NCBI RefSeq assembly: GCF_003194625.1
Contig: NZ_QHKX01000001.1
Span: 496,001 to 560,000 of the forward strand
DNA: 64,000 nt
Origin: Nocardioides solisilvae
GTDB lineage: Bacteria > Actinomycetota > Actinomycetes > Propionibacteriales > Nocardioidaceae
Direction of reading: 5' to 3'
Each line of letters starts with the position of its first letter. Positions within the stretch are counted from its first letter, which is position 1. The translations under genes were made by a program, and so were the position numbers. The notes below the pieces were generated by a model that searched no databases, was not told where the DNA came from, and saw only the letters and a program-made list of their open reading frames with translations. Below, piece by piece: positions 35,166 through 44,449 of the stretch.

Positions 35166-36182
35166 GTGACGCTCAGCTCCACACCCGGCCCCACGCCGGA
35201 CCACGCGCAGCCGGCCCCCTCCCGGGGGGGCCGGCTCCGCCGGTCCTTCGACCGGCACTGGTACGCGTGGGCCATGGTGCTCCCGACCGTCGTGGTCCTG
35301 GCGGTGCTGATCGGCTTCCCGCTCGTGCAGGGGATCTGGCAGTCGTTCACCGACCTCAACGAGTCCAACCAGCGCAGCGAGGTCTGCACCAAGACCCTCG
35401 GCGGCGGGGAGACCTGCAAGCCCAACCCCGACGCCGCGAAGTTCGTCGGGCTCGACAACTACGTCGACGTCGTCACCGGCGAACGCGGCCGCTTCTGGCT
35501 CTGGTTCACCAACACCGTGGTGTGGACCTTCGCGTGCGTCTCGTTCCACTACCTGCTCGGCCTCGGCCTGGCCGTGATGCTCAACCGGCCGATGCGCGGC
35601 CGCGGGCTCTACCGCGTGCTGCTGATCCTGCCGTGGGCCGTGCCGGGCTTCGTCGCCGCCTTCGCGTGGCGCTTCCTCTTCAACGAGAACTTCGGGCTCT
35701 TCAACAGCCTGCTCACCACCGTCGGCCTCGACCCGGTGGACTGGTTCTCCCACCGCTGGACCTCGCTCTTCACCGCCATCACCACCAACATCTGGATGGG
35801 CGTGCCCTTCATGATGGTGGCGATCCTCGGCGGTCTGCAGTCGATCAACGCCGACCTCTACGAGGCCGCCGAGATGGACGGCGCCTCCGCGTGGCAGCGG
35901 TTCCGGCACATCACCCTGCCGGGGCTGCGCCCGATCAGCGCGACCGTGATCCTGCTCGGCACCATCTGGACCTTCAACATGTTCCCGGTGATCTTCTTCG
36001 TCACCGGCGGCCAGCCCGCCGGCGAGTCCGAGATCCTCGTGACCGGGGCCTTCCGGGCCGCCTTCGAGGGCGTCCGCAACTACTCGCTGGCCGCCACCTA
36101 CGGCGTCCTGATCCTGTCGCTGCTGCTGGTCTTCGCGGCGACCTACCGGCGGGCCCTGCGCTCGCAGGGAGAGGTGTGGTGA
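35166..36182 (+). CDS. Sugar ABC transporter permease (MalF-like)
   Basis: A 338-residue inner-membrane protein from GTG 35166, 4 nt after the binding-protein stop. About six membrane helices; the EAA loop that contacts the ATPase reads LYEAAEMDGASAWQRFRHITLPGLRP. A periplasmic loop after the first helix (about residues 65-100) contains two Cys residues, as a modest MalF-style insertion. Its stop overlaps the start of the next permease (TGATG). Confidence 0.92.
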   Translation: MTLSSTPGPTPDHAQPAPSRGGRLRRSFDRHWYAWAMVLPTVVVLAVLIGFPLVQGIWQSFTDLNESNQRSEVCTKTLGGGETCKPNPDAAKFVGLDNYVDVVTGERGRFWLWFTNTVVWTFACVSFHYLLGLGLAVMLNRPMRGRGLYRVLLILPWAVPGFVAAFAWRFLFNENFGLFNSLLTTVGLDPVDWFSHRWTSLFTAITTNIWMGVPFMMVAILGGLQSINADLYEAAEMDGASAWQRFRHITLPGLRPISATVILLGTIWTFNMFPVIFFVTGGQPAGESEILVTGAFRAAFEGVRNYSLAATYGVLILSLLLVFAATYRRALRSQGEVW

Positions 36183-37075
36183 TGGCCGACCCGACCCTCG
36201 CCCAGGACGCCGGGGCCCACACCCGGGCGGCGACCCCGCGCCCGCGGCGTACCCGCTCCCCGCTGGCGTCCGTGGCCCTCCACGGCACGCTGGGCCTCGC
36301 GGTGCTGGTGGCGCTCTTCCCGATCGTCTGGGTGGTGCTCAGCTCGCTCAAGCCCGGCTACGCCATCCAGAGCTCGGAGATCACGCTCTTCGTCGAGCCG
36401 TCGTTCGACAACTACGTGCACGTGCTGACCGAGACCAGCTTCCCGCGGTGGTTCCTCAACAGCGCCGTCGTGGCGGCGTTCACGATGGTCATCGGCATCA
36501 CGATGTCGGCGAGCGCCGGCTACGCGATGAGCCGCTTCAACTTCCCCGGACGGCGCGGGCTGATGTGGGTCTTCCTCGTCACCCAGATGTTCCCGGTGGC
36601 GATCCTCATCGTGCCGATCTACACGATCATGGCCAACCTCGGGCTGATCGACACCAAGCTCAGCCTGATCATCGCCTACTGCACGGTGGCCGTGCCGTTC
36701 TGCGCCTGGATGATGCGCGGCTACTTCGACACCATCCCCAAGGAGCTCGACGAGGCGGCGGCGCTGGACGGGCTCGGCCCGTTCGCCACCTTCTACCGCG
36801 TGGTGCTGCCGCTCGCCCGCCCCGGGCTGGCCGTGACGGCGTTCTACACGTTCCTCACCGCCTGGGGAGAGGTCGCCTACGCGATCGCCTTCATCCAGAC
36901 CGACGAGAACCTCACGCTGGGGGCCGGGCTGCAGCAGTTCGTGCCGCGCTTCAACCCCCAGTGGGACAGCCTCACCGCAGGGGCCGTGCTGATCACGGTC
37001 CCCGCCGCCCTCGTCTTCTTCTTCGCCCAGAAGCACCTCGTCGCCGGCCTGACCGCCGGCGGCACCAAGGGATAG
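36182..37075 (+). CDS. Sugar ABC transporter permease (MalG-like)
   Basis: A 297-residue partner permease. ATG 36182 overlaps the MalF-like stop by one base, indicating translational coupling. Six membrane helices; the EAA loop reads ELDEAAALDGLGPFATFYRVVLPLARPG. The C-terminal FAQKHLVAGLTAGGTKG matches MalG-type permeases. Confidence 0.93.
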   Translation: MADPTLAQDAGAHTRAATPRPRRTRSPLASVALHGTLGLAVLVALFPIVWVVLSSLKPGYAIQSSEITLFVEPSFDNYVHVLTETSFPRWFLNSAVVAAFTMVIGITMSASAGYAMSRFNFPGRRGLMWVFLVTQMFPVAILIVPIYTIMANLGLIDTKLSLIIAYCTVAVPFCAWMMRGYFDTIPKELDEAAALDGLGPFATFYRVVLPLARPGLAVTAFYTFLTAWGEVAYAIAFIQTDENLTLGAGLQQFVPRFNPQWDSLTAGAVLITVPAALVFFFAQKHLVAGLTAGGTKG

Positions 37076-37087
37076 GACCCCAGCCCG

Positions 37088-38200
37088 ATGAGCACGAGCA
37101 CCAGCAGCAGCGTCACCTTCTCCGGCGCCACCCGGATCTACCCCGGCTCCGACAGGCCGGCCGTGGACGCCCTCGACCTGCACATCGAGGCCGGCGAGTT
37201 CCTCGTCCTCGTCGGCCCCTCGGGCTGCGGGAAGTCGACCTCCCTGCGGATGCTCGCGGGCCTGGAGGAGGTGGACGCCGGCCAGATCCTCATCGGGGAC
37301 CGCGACGTCACCCACCTGCGCCCCAAGGACCGCGACATCGCCATGGTCTTCCAGAACTACGCGCTCTACCCGCACATGACGGTCGCCGAGAACATGGGCT
37401 TCGCGCTCAAGATCGCCGGCGTCGACAAGGCGACGGTCCGCAAGCAGGTGGAGGAGGCGGCCGCGATCCTCGACCTCGCCGACTACCTCGACCGCAAGCC
37501 TAAGGCCCTGTCGGGCGGGCAGCGGCAGCGGGTGGCGATGGGCCGGGCGATCGTGCGGCAGCCGTCGGTCTTCTGCATGGACGAGCCGCTCTCCAACCTC
37601 GACGCCAAGCTCCGGGTCTCCACCCGGACCCAGATCGCCTCCCTCCAGCGCCGCCTCGGCACGACCACCGTCTACGTCACCCACGACCAGGTCGAGGCGA
37701 TGACGATGGGCGACCGGGTCGCCGTCCTCAAGGACGGGCTGCTGCAGCAGGTCGACACCCCGCTGGGTCTCTACGAGAAGCCCGCCAACGCGTTCGTCGC
37801 CGGCTTCATCGGCTCGCCCGCCATGAACCTCGGCACCTTCTCCGTGGTCGACGGCCACGCGCGGATCGGCGACGGCCTGGTGCCGCTCCCCCGCTCCACG
37901 GTCGAGGCCGTCGGCGCCGCCGGCCAGGTGCAGGTCGGCTTCCGCCCCGAGGCGCTCCTCCCCGCCTCCGAGGGCGATCCCGGCTCCTTCGCCGTCCAGG
38001 CCCTCGTCGTCGAGGAGCTCGGCTCCGACGCCTTCCTCTACGGCGACCTCGTCGGCGACGACCTGCGCGCCGACCACGTCGTCGTCCGGCTGCCACCCCG
38101 CGGCGTCCCGCAGAAGGGCGAGACCGTCTGGTTCACCGTCGAGCCCGGCGGGCTCCACGCCTTCGACGTCGAGACCGGCGCCGCCCTCCCCACCCACTGA
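37088..38200 (+). CDS. Sugar ABC transporter ATP-binding protein (MsmK/UgpC-like)
   Basis: A 370-residue ATPase. Walker A GPSGCGKST, Q-loop MVFQNYALYPHMTV, signature LSGGQRQRVAMGRAIVR, Walker B VFCMDEPLSNLDAKLR and the switch His in YVTHDQVEAMTMGDR are all intact. A C-terminal OB-fold regulatory extension (about residues 235-370) marks it as the sugar-importer (CUT1) type. Many actinobacterial CUT1 operons borrow a shared ATPase; here it is encoded in the operon, 12 nt after the permease. Confidence 0.94.
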   Translation: MSTSTSSSVTFSGATRIYPGSDRPAVDALDLHIEAGEFLVLVGPSGCGKSTSLRMLAGLEEVDAGQILIGDRDVTHLRPKDRDIAMVFQNYALYPHMTVAENMGFALKIAGVDKATVRKQVEEAAAILDLADYLDRKPKALSGGQRQRVAMGRAIVRQPSVFCMDEPLSNLDAKLRVSTRTQIASLQRRLGTTTVYVTHDQVEAMTMGDRVAVLKDGLLQQVDTPLGLYEKPANAFVAGFIGSPAMNLGTFSVVDGHARIGDGLVPLPRSTVEAVGAAGQVQVGFRPEALLPASEGDPGSFAVQALVVEELGSDAFLYGDLVGDDLRADHVVVRLPPRGVPQKGETVWFTVEPGGLHAFDVETGAALPTH

Positions 38201-38220
38201 CCTGCTGCGGGGGGGCGTGG

Positions 38221-38491
38221 GATCCCCGCCTGAGCGGGGGTTCCTGAGGTTCGTGCCCTTTGCAGGGCCCGCCAACCCGCAGGAAGCCGCGCCAAGTTCG
38301 GCGGATTCAGGGCAACCGCGGGTCCCGTCGTACGCCGTCGGTGCCGGCCGGCGTAAGCCTGCGCGGTCAGCCGCCACCGCCGTCCTCCGATGTCCCAGCG
38401 GCCACGCGGATCGAAACTTGGCTGGGGTTCCTGTTGCTTGGCGGGCCTTGCAGAGGGCACGAACTTCAGCGATCCCCGCCTGAGCGGGGAT
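38221..38491. repeat. Imperfect large inverted-repeat element with identical terminal hairpins
   Basis: The 327-bp gap after the importer operon has no convincing gene. Two near-identical hairpins ATCCCCGC-CTGA-GCGGGGAT lie at 38222-38241 and 38472-38491 (250 bp apart, same orientation because palindromic). Inside them, the left arm (about 38244-38310) and right arm (about 38405-38469) are imperfect reverse complements of about 60 bp, sharing for example GTTCGTGCCCT and GGCCCGCCAA. The whole could fold into one long stem with a ~95-nt loop. It could be a MITE-like element or a large structured terminator. A further CCCGGG...CCCGGG stem follows near 38493. Confidence 0.75.
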
Positions 38492-38527
38492 TCCCGGGTC
38501 GGGGCCCGGGGGACAGACAGGGAGGGG

Positions 38528-39205
38528 TCAGGGACGGGAGAGCCAGGCGGCCGCGTCCCGGCCGAGTGCGAGCCGCCGCTCGAGCCCCGCGGCCTCGGGC
38601 TCGCCCACGGAGGTCAGCACGACCTCTCCCGGGAGCGTCACCAGCAGGCAGCGCTCGGCGAGCAACGCGGGGACCAGCGGGGCCAGCGCCTCAGGGACCC
38701 CCGCGACGTCGCCCCCGGCCAGCACCGGGTCGTGCCCGGGGCCGACCACAGGGCCGACCACCCTGCCCTTGAAGGCCCGAGGGAGGAGCACCGGCGAGTA
38801 CGGGCCCGGGACGGGGGCGACCACCTGCGAGCCGGTCACCCCCGGGGCGGCGATCCGCAGCACGTGCTGCACCAGCCCGTGGGCGAGGGCGGCGCCCCGC
38901 CTCCGCTCGTGGCCCGCCCACGTCTCGGCGACGAAGTCGTCACCCTCCACCACCGCGAGGCAGTGGGTCATCGTGGCCAGCTCGGCGGCCAGGTGCTCGG
39001 GCGGCCTCCGATCAGCCAGCCCCTCCTCCTGCACCCGCCAGGAAAGTCGGGCGGCCAGCGCGCGCGTGCTCTCCCGGCTCCGGGCCGCCTCCGACGCCAG
39101 GCGCCGGTCGCCGGCGCCGCCCCGCCGGTGGGCACCGAGCTTGACCACGACCGTGGCGCCGAGCAGCGCGACGCCACCGAGGGCGAGGAACAGGTCAGCA
39201 GCCAC
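38528..39205 (-). CDS. Hypothetical membrane-anchored protein
   Basis: A 225-residue protein from GTG 39205. One hydrophobic N-terminal helix (about residues 4-22, LFLALGGVALLGATVVV) is followed by an Arg-rich stretch and a soluble domain (HCLAVVEGDDFVAETWAGHERRRG, then SQVVAPVPGPYSPVLLPRAFKG). I do not recognise a family. The start is chosen because the hydrophobic segment begins directly after it. It is divergent from thpR with about 70 bp between. Confidence 0.6.
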   Translation of the reverse strand: MAADLFLALGGVALLGATVVVKLGAHRRGGAGDRRLASEAARSRESTRALAARLSWRVQEEGLADRRPPEHLAAELATMTHCLAVVEGDDFVAETWAGHERRRGAALAHGLVQHVLRIAAPGVTGSQVVAPVPGPYSPVLLPRAFKGRVVGPVVGPGHDPVLAGGDVAGVPEALAPLVPALLAERCLLVTLPGEVVLTSVGEPEAAGLERRLALGRDAAAWLSRP

Positions 39206-39274
39206 GGGGCGACCGTACCGGTGCCCGGCCCGGCGGGCGCGCCCCGCCGCCGGGGTGGTCGGCACACTGGGGGC

Positions 39275-39850
39275 ATGCGGTTGTTCGTGGCGGCGGTGCC
39301 GCCGCCGGAGGTGGTCGAGGACCTCGACGCGTTCCTCGACGTACGACGCGGGGCGGCGCGCGCAGAGGGGTTGCGGTGGTCGCTGCCCGAGCACCTGCAC
39401 GTCACCCTGGCCTTCCTCGCCGACGCCGCCGAGCGGCACCTCGACGAGCTGCTGGAGCGGCTGGAGCGGGCGGCCGGCCGGCGCTCCCAGGTGCCGACGC
39501 GGGTCGCGGGGGGCGGCGCCTTCCCCCACGTCGCCGGAGCCAGGGTGCTCTGGGCGGGCCTCGAGCTCGACGACCCGGGCGCCACCGAGCTGCGCCGGAT
39601 GGCGGAGGGGGCACGGGCCGCGGCCTCCCGGACGGGGATCGCGGTCGACGGCCAGCGGTTCCGGCCCCACGTGACGCTCGCGCGGCTGCGCCGGCCCACC
39701 GAGGTGTCGCCGTGGGTGCGGCTGCTCGACTCGTACGCCGGCCCGCCCTGGACCGTCGACACCCTCACCCTGGTCCGGTCCCACCTCGGCGAGGGGCCGC
39801 GTCGCCGTCCCCGCTACGAGGTGCTCGCCGAGCTCCCGGTGGGCCGCTGA
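39275..39850 (+). CDS. thpR: RNA 2',3'-cyclic phosphodiesterase (ThpR)
   Basis: A 191-residue 2H-phosphoesterase. Both catalytic HxTx motifs are visible: HVTLAF (about residue 42) and HVTLAR (about residue 130). The start MRLFVAAVPPPEVV is typical. The family hydrolyses 2',3'-cyclic phosphate ends of RNA and can ligate tRNA halves in vitro; its cellular role is unclear. Confidence 0.92.
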   Translation: MRLFVAAVPPPEVVEDLDAFLDVRRGAARAEGLRWSLPEHLHVTLAFLADAAERHLDELLERLERAAGRRSQVPTRVAGGGAFPHVAGARVLWAGLELDDPGATELRRMAEGARAAASRTGIAVDGQRFRPHVTLARLRRPTEVSPWVRLLDSYAGPPWTVDTLTLVRSHLGEGPRRRPRYEVLAELPVGR

Positions 39851-39908
39851 CCGAGCCGACGCCGACCGACCTCGACGCCACCGGTGGCTGCGGGTGCGAC
39901 CGCTGGGG

Positions 39909-40403
39909 TCAGCCGTCCCGCGGGCCCCACTTGGCGGCCGTGCGCTCCTCGATCTCGGGGCCACCGGCGATCAGCCAGAACATCGGCTCGAGCTCCTCGC
40001 CGGCGGGGGTGCGGCGGGTGACGGTGACGGACTCCAGCTCGCGGATCCCGCTGTGCCAGCCGATCTTGGCCACCTCCTCGGCGACCTCCTCCCCCGGGGG
40101 GTCGGCGACCTGGAGGTCGACCGCGAGCTGCGGCCCCGACTTGTAGTCGCCGTGCGTGTAGGCGACCTCGACGAGGTCGGCCACCCCGTCGAGCCCCTCC
40201 ACCGCCGAGCGGATCTCGGCCACCTCCTCCTCGCACTCCCCGCAGCCCTGCGCCGTGCCGGCCGCGACCGAGCCCGACCCGCCGCAACCGGCCAGCCCGC
40301 CCGCCAGCACGCCGGCCAGCCCCAGGGCCAGCACCCCGCCCGGCAGCCGCCCCGGTCGTCCGTGGCGCGAACGCGCGCGCGACCGTCGTACCGTTCTCCC
40401 CAT
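39909..40403 (-). CDS. Hypothetical lipoprotein
   Basis: A 164-residue exported protein from ATG 40403 with GGGAGAG upstream. After a long Arg-rich n-region, the signal peptide ends in LAGCGG (lipobox). The mature part contains a CGEC pair followed by EEEVAEIRSAVEGLDGVADLVEVAYTHGD, a helix-strand pattern faintly like ferredoxin-fold metal-binding domains. No family is recognised with confidence. Confidence 0.68.
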   Translation of the reverse strand: MGRTVRRSRARSRHGRPGRLPGGVLALGLAGVLAGGLAGCGGSGSVAAGTAQGCGECEEEVAEIRSAVEGLDGVADLVEVAYTHGDYKSGPQLAVDLQVADPPGEEVAEEVAKIGWHSGIRELESVTVTRRTPAGEELEPMFWLIAGGPEIEERTAAKWGPRDG

Positions 40404-40534
40404 CGAGCTCTCCCCTGCTCGTGCGGCGGCCCCAGCCAGGCCCCCGCGGTTCTCCCTCGTGGCCGCGCACACTATCGGGTGCGGGGCCGCGCCCGCGGCC
40501 CTCGAACCGACCGGTGGACTGGCAGGATGAGCGG

Positions 40535-41059
40535 ATGTTCGCCTACGAGTTCGAGGGCAAGGCCCCGCAGGTCCACCCGGAGGCGTTCGTCGCCCCGACC
40601 GCCACCCTGATCGGCGACGTGCGCGTCGAACGCGGCGCCAGCGTCTGGTACGGCGCGGTGCTCCGCGCCGACATCTGCACCATCGTCGTCCGCGAGGGCG
40701 CCAACGTGCAGGACAACTCGGTCGTCCACGGCACCCCCGACTCGGTCGTCGAGATCGGCCCCGGCGCGACGGTCGCCCACTCCTGCATCGTGCACGGCGC
40801 GACGATCGGCACCGAGGCCCTGCTGGGCAACGGCAGCACGACGCTGGACGGCGCCACGCTGGGCGACCGCGCGATGGTCGCCGCGGGGTCGCTGGTCACG
40901 CCGGGCACGCAGGTCGAGGGCGGGATGCTCGCCGCGGGCTCGCCCGCGACGGTGCGCAAGGCGCTCGAGGGCACCGGCGCGCAGTTCTGGGTCGAGGCCA
41001 ACCCGCCGTACTACCAGGAGCTGGCGCGTCGCCACCGCGACGGCCTCCGCGAGGCCTGA
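40535..41059 (+). CDS. Gamma-carbonic anhydrase family protein
   Basis: A 174-residue left-handed beta-helix protein made of hexapeptide repeats (APTATLIGDVRVERGASVWYGAVLRAD onward). The three zinc ligands of gamma-class enzymes are present in DNSVVHG, TVAHSC and CIVHGA. A C-terminal helix ends the trimer-forming fold. It may hydrate CO2 or be a catalytically uncertain YrdA-like homologue. A palindromic repeat follows it. Confidence 0.9.
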   Translation: MFAYEFEGKAPQVHPEAFVAPTATLIGDVRVERGASVWYGAVLRADICTIVVREGANVQDNSVVHGTPDSVVEIGPGATVAHSCIVHGATIGTEALLGNGSTTLDGATLGDRAMVAAGSLVTPGTQVEGGMLAAGSPATVRKALEGTGAQFWVEANPPYYQELARRHRDGLREA

Positions 41060-41087
41060 GCGGACGCCCCGACTCACCGCCGCCACG

Positions 41088-41153
41088 GGACAGTCCCCCG
41101 CGTTCTGACCAACGACACGCGGGTGCGCACGGTCGGAACGCGGGGGACTGTCC
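41088..41153. repeat. Dispersed palindromic repeat, copy 1
   Basis: A 23-nt left arm starting GGACAGTCCCCCGCGTTC (41088-41110) and its reverse complement (41131-41153, one mismatch) enclose a 20-nt loop. It lies between two convergent 3' ends. A second copy is at 59968-60032 with the same arms and loop length. It could act as a bidirectional terminator and belongs to a dispersed repeat family. Confidence 0.85.
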
Positions 41154-41207
41154 GAAGCAGCGGGCTCGAGTGGGCCCCAGCGGGCGGCCGGGGTCAGCGG
41201 AGCCGGG

Positions 41208-42680
41208 TCAGCGCAGCGCGGGCTCGCGGTCGCGCGGCAGGGCGCGGGCGATGTCCTCGACCCGCTCCTTGGCGTCGCCGAAGAGCATCCGGGTGTTCTC
41301 CTTGAAGAAGAGCGGGTTCTGCACGCCGGCGTAGCCCGTGGCCATCGACCGCTTGAAGACGATGACCTCCTTGGCGTTCCAGACCTCCAGCACCGGCATC
41401 CCGGCGATCGGGGAGCCCGGCTCCTCGACGGCGGCCGGGTTGACGGTGTCGTTGGCGCCGATCACCAGGACGACGTCGGTCTCGGGGAAGTCGTCGTTGA
41501 TCTCGTCCATCTCGAGCACGATGTCGTAGGGGACCTTCGCCTCGGCCAGCAGCACGTTCATGTGGCCGGGGAGGCGCCCCGCAACGGGGTGGATGCCGAA
41601 CCGGACGTCGACCCCCCTGGCCCGCAGCGCCGCGGTGAGCTCGGCCACCGGGTACTGCGCCTGCGCCACCGCCATGCCGTAGCCCGGGGTGATCACCACG
41701 GACGACGCGCCGGCGAGCAGCTCGGCGGTCTCCTCGGCGTTGATCTCGCGGTGCTCGCCGTAGTCGCGGTCCTCGCCGGCGCTGCCGCCGTCGGAGCCGA
41801 AGCCGCCGGCGATCACGGAGATGAACGAGCGGTTCATCGCCTTGCACATGATGTAGGACAGGATCGCACCGGAGGAGCCCACGAGGGAGCCGGTGATGAT
41901 CAGCAGGTCGTTGCTCAGCATGAAGCCGGCGGCCGCCGCGGCCCAGCCGGAGTAGGAGTTGAGCATCGAGACGACGACGGGCATGTCGCCGCCGCCGATC
42001 GCGGCGACGAGGTGGAAGCCCAGCACCAGCGCGAGCACGGTCATGATCACCAGCGGGACCACGCCGACCTCGACGTCGTCGGTCAGCAGCTCCTGCGAGG
42101 ACATGAACCAGACCATCAGGCCCAGCGAGACCAGGATGATGCCGGCGTTGAGCAGGTGCCGCCCGGGCAGGGTCAGCGGGGCGGACTTCATCTTCGCGCT
42201 CAGCTTGAGGTTGGCCACGATCGAGCCGGTCAGCGTGACCGCGCCGATGAAGACGCCGAGGAAGACCTCGACGGCGTGCACCTTGTCGTGGGTGCCGTGC
42301 TCGAAGAAGGAGTTGAAGCCGACCAGCACGGCGGCGAGGCCGACGAAGCTGTGCAGCAGGGCGATCAGCTCGGGCATGCCGGTCATCTCGACCGTGCGGG
42401 CCTTCCAGGCGCCGATCGCGCCGCCGACGAGCATCGGGACGGCGATCAGCACGAGGGTGATCGGCAGGTCGCGGTAGCCGGCGTACTGGCTCTGCCGCGC
42501 GGCCAGCAGGACGGTGGCGACCAGCGCGAGGCCCATGCCGGCCATGCCGGCCTGGTTGCCGCGCTTGGCGGTCTCGTGCTTGCTCAGCCCGGCGAGCGCC
42601 GCGATGAAGAGGACGCCCGCGATGATGTAGAGCCCCTGGACGAGGCCCACCAGCTCGGAGGAGGTCAGGAAGTCGGTCAC
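41208..42680 (-). CDS. pntB: NAD(P) transhydrogenase beta subunit (PntB)
   Basis: A 490-residue membrane protein with about nine helices (residues 1-270) and a C-terminal NADP(H)-binding domain III. Visible signatures are [51 protein letters not shown] and [22 protein letters not shown]. It forms the proton-translocating transhydrogenase that exchanges hydride between NADH and NADP+ using the proton gradient. It starts 3 nt after pntA. Confidence 0.95.
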   Translation of the reverse strand: MTDFLTSSELVGLVQGLYIIAGVLFIAALAGLSKHETAKRGNQAGMAGMGLALVATVLLAARQSQYAGYRDLPITLVLIAVPMLVGGAIGAWKARTVEMTGMPELIALLHSFVGLAAVLVGFNSFFEHGTHDKVHAVEVFLGVFIGAVTLTGSIVANLKLSAKMKSAPLTLPGRHLLNAGIILVSLGLMVWFMSSQELLTDDVEVGVVPLVIMTVLALVLGFHLVAAIGGGDMPVVVSMLNSYSGWAAAAAGFMLSNDLLIITGSLVGSSGAILSYIMCKAMNRSFISVIAGGFGSDGGSAGEDRDYGEHREINAEETAELLAGASSVVITPGYGMAVAQAQYPVAELTAALRARGVDVRFGIHPVAGRLPGHMNVLLAEAKVPYDIVLEMDEINDDFPETDVVLVIGANDTVNPAAVEEPGSPIAGMPVLEVWNAKEVIVFKRSMATGYAGVQNPLFFKENTRMLFGDAKERVEDIARALPRDREPALR

Positions 42681-42683
42681 GGG

Positions 42684-44213
42684 TCAGTCCTTCCGGAACA
42701 TCTCGAGCATGCGGAGCGTGACCAGGAAGCCACCGAAGATGTTGATGCTCGCCACGAGCACGGCCAGCACGGCCAGCGCCGACACGAGCAGGCTCTCGGA
42801 GCCGACCTGCAGGATCCCGCCGACCACGATGATCCCGGAGATCGCGTTGGTCTCGCTCATCAGCGGCGTGTGCAGGGCGTGGGCGACGTTGGAGATCACG
42901 TAGTAGCCCACGAAGACGGCCAGGGCGAAGACCGTGAAGTGGTTGAGGAACGCGCCGGGCGACACGGTCGCCAGGGCCGCGAAGGCCACGGCGGCCAGCG
43001 CGGCGGCGAAGACCTTGCGGCGCGGGTCGGGCGGCGGCTTCGGGGCCGCGGGCTCGACCGGCGCCGGAGGCGCGGCGGCCGGGGCGGCGGAGACCTGGAC
43101 CGGCGGCGGCGGCCACATCGACTCGCCGTCGCGGACGACGGTGATGCCGCGCTGCACGACGTCGTCCATGTCGAGGACGAGCTCGCCGTCCTTGCCCGGG
43201 GTGAGCAGCTTGAAGAGGTTGACCACGTTGGTGCCGTAGAGCTGGCTGGTCTGGGCGGCGAGCCGGCCGGCGAGGTCGGTGTAGCCGAGGATCGTCACGA
43301 GGTTCTCGGTGACGACCTTCTCGTCCTTGACCGTCAGCTCGACGTTGCCGCCGTTGGCCGCGGCCATGTCGACGACCACGGAGCCCGGCTTCATCCGGCT
43401 CACGGTCTCGGCGCTGATCAGCCGGGGCGCGGGGCGGCCGGGGATCAGGGCGGTGGTGATGACGATGTCGGCGTGCCGCGCCTCCTCGTCGTACATCACC
43501 GCGGTCGCCTTCTCCTGCTCGGCGGTCATCTCCTTCGCGTAGCCGTCGGACGAGACCTCGGCCTCCATGTCGACGGTGACGAACTCGGCACCCATCGACT
43601 GCACCTGCTCGGCGACCTCGGGGCGGACGTCGAAGGCTCGCACGATCGCGCCCATCGCGCCCGCGGCGCCGATCGCCGCGAGGCCGGCGACGCCGGCGCC
43701 GACGACGAAGACCCGGGCAGGCGGCACCTTGCCGGCGGCGGTGACCTGGCCGGTGAACTGGCGGCCGAAGGCGTGCGCGGCCTCGACGACGGCGCGGTAG
43801 CCCGCGACGTTCGCCATGGAGGAGAGCACGTCCATCGACTGGGCGCGCGAGATCCGCGGCACCGCGTCCATCGCGAGACCGGTGACGCCAGCGGCCTGCA
43901 GCTGGTCGAGCAGCTCGGGGCTCCGCGCGGGCGCCATGAGGGAGACCACCGTCGCACCCCGGCGCATCCGGGCGACCTCGTCGGCGGTGGGCGCGTTGAC
44001 CTTCACTACCACGTCGCTGGACCACACCTCGGTCGCGTCCGCGACCCGGATGCCGGCCTCGGCGTAGGTCTCGTCGCGGAGGTCGGCGGCCTGACCGGCG
44101 CCGGACTCCACGACCACCTCGTAGCCGAGCCCGACGAGCTGCTCCGCGGTCTTGGCGGTCGCCGCGACGAGGGTCTCGCCGTCGCGGGACTCGCGGGGGA
44201 TGCCGATGCGCAC
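42684..44213 (-). CDS. pntA: NAD(P) transhydrogenase alpha subunit (PntA, fused alpha1-alpha2)
   Basis: A 509-residue protein. The NAD(H)-binding domain I (residues 1-370) starts [19 protein letters not shown] and contains [21 protein letters not shown] Pro/Ala-rich hinge (about 390-420) leads to a C-terminal membrane part with three to four helices ([16 protein letters not shown]). In several actinobacteria alpha1 and alpha2 are separate genes; here they are one polypeptide as in E. coli. It is the first gene of the pntAB pair. Confidence 0.94.
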   Translation of the reverse strand: MRIGIPRESRDGETLVAATAKTAEQLVGLGYEVVVESGAGQAADLRDETYAEAGIRVADATEVWSSDVVVKVNAPTADEVARMRRGATVVSLMAPARSPELLDQLQAAGVTGLAMDAVPRISRAQSMDVLSSMANVAGYRAVVEAAHAFGRQFTGQVTAAGKVPPARVFVVGAGVAGLAAIGAAGAMGAIVRAFDVRPEVAEQVQSMGAEFVTVDMEAEVSSDGYAKEMTAEQEKATAVMYDEEARHADIVITTALIPGRPAPRLISAETVSRMKPGSVVVDMAAANGGNVELTVKDEKVVTENLVTILGYTDLAGRLAAQTSQLYGTNVVNLFKLLTPGKDGELVLDMDDVVQRGITVVRDGESMWPPPPVQVSAAPAAAPPAPVEPAAPKPPPDPRRKVFAAALAAVAFAALATVSPGAFLNHFTVFALAVFVGYYVISNVAHALHTPLMSETNAISGIIVVGGILQVGSESLLVSALAVLAVLVASINIFGGFLVTLRMLEMFRKD

Positions 44214-44292
44214 GTGGTTCCTCCTTGGGGGTGGGCGAGGTCAAGGTACCCCCGACGCTCCCGGGCGCCCCGGACGTCCACTCATCGGGACC

Positions 44293-44362
44293 GTCGTCCG
44301 CGGAGCGGGACGCCCCGCGGACGACGGAGGGCCGCGACCACCGTGCGGTGGCCGCGGCCCTC
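44293..44362 (-). terminator. Two consecutive GC-rich stem-loops downstream of the MmpL-like gene
   Basis: GTCGTCCGCGG (44293-44303) pairs with CCGCGGACGAC (44315-44325). GAGGGCCGCG (44327-44336) pairs with CGCGGCCCTC (44353-44362), with an inner CCACC/GGTGG extension. In the minus direction these follow the stop of the RND exporter and precede pntA, as expected of a terminator. No U-tract is evident, which is normal for actinobacteria. Confidence 0.65.
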
Positions 44363-44449
44363 TGCTGTCCTGCGGTCCTGCTGTCCTGCGGCCCTGCCGT
44401 GCGCGGGAGCCGTACGCCGGCCGCCCGGCGCGGCCTCGCCGTCTCGCGG

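Noticed and set aside
38217..38527. Short open frames in the inverted-repeat region
   Set aside because: Their peptides repeat because the DNA is repeated, have no start signal and no protein-like composition.
40302..40500. Possible CRISPR or direct-repeat array in GC-rich gaps
   Set aside because: No regularly spaced identical repeats with unique spacers are present anywhere in the window.
44362..44400. Short CTGCTGTCCTGCGG tandem repeats near the MmpL terminator
   Set aside because: Only two imperfect units; judged as simple GC-rich sequence rather than a functional array.
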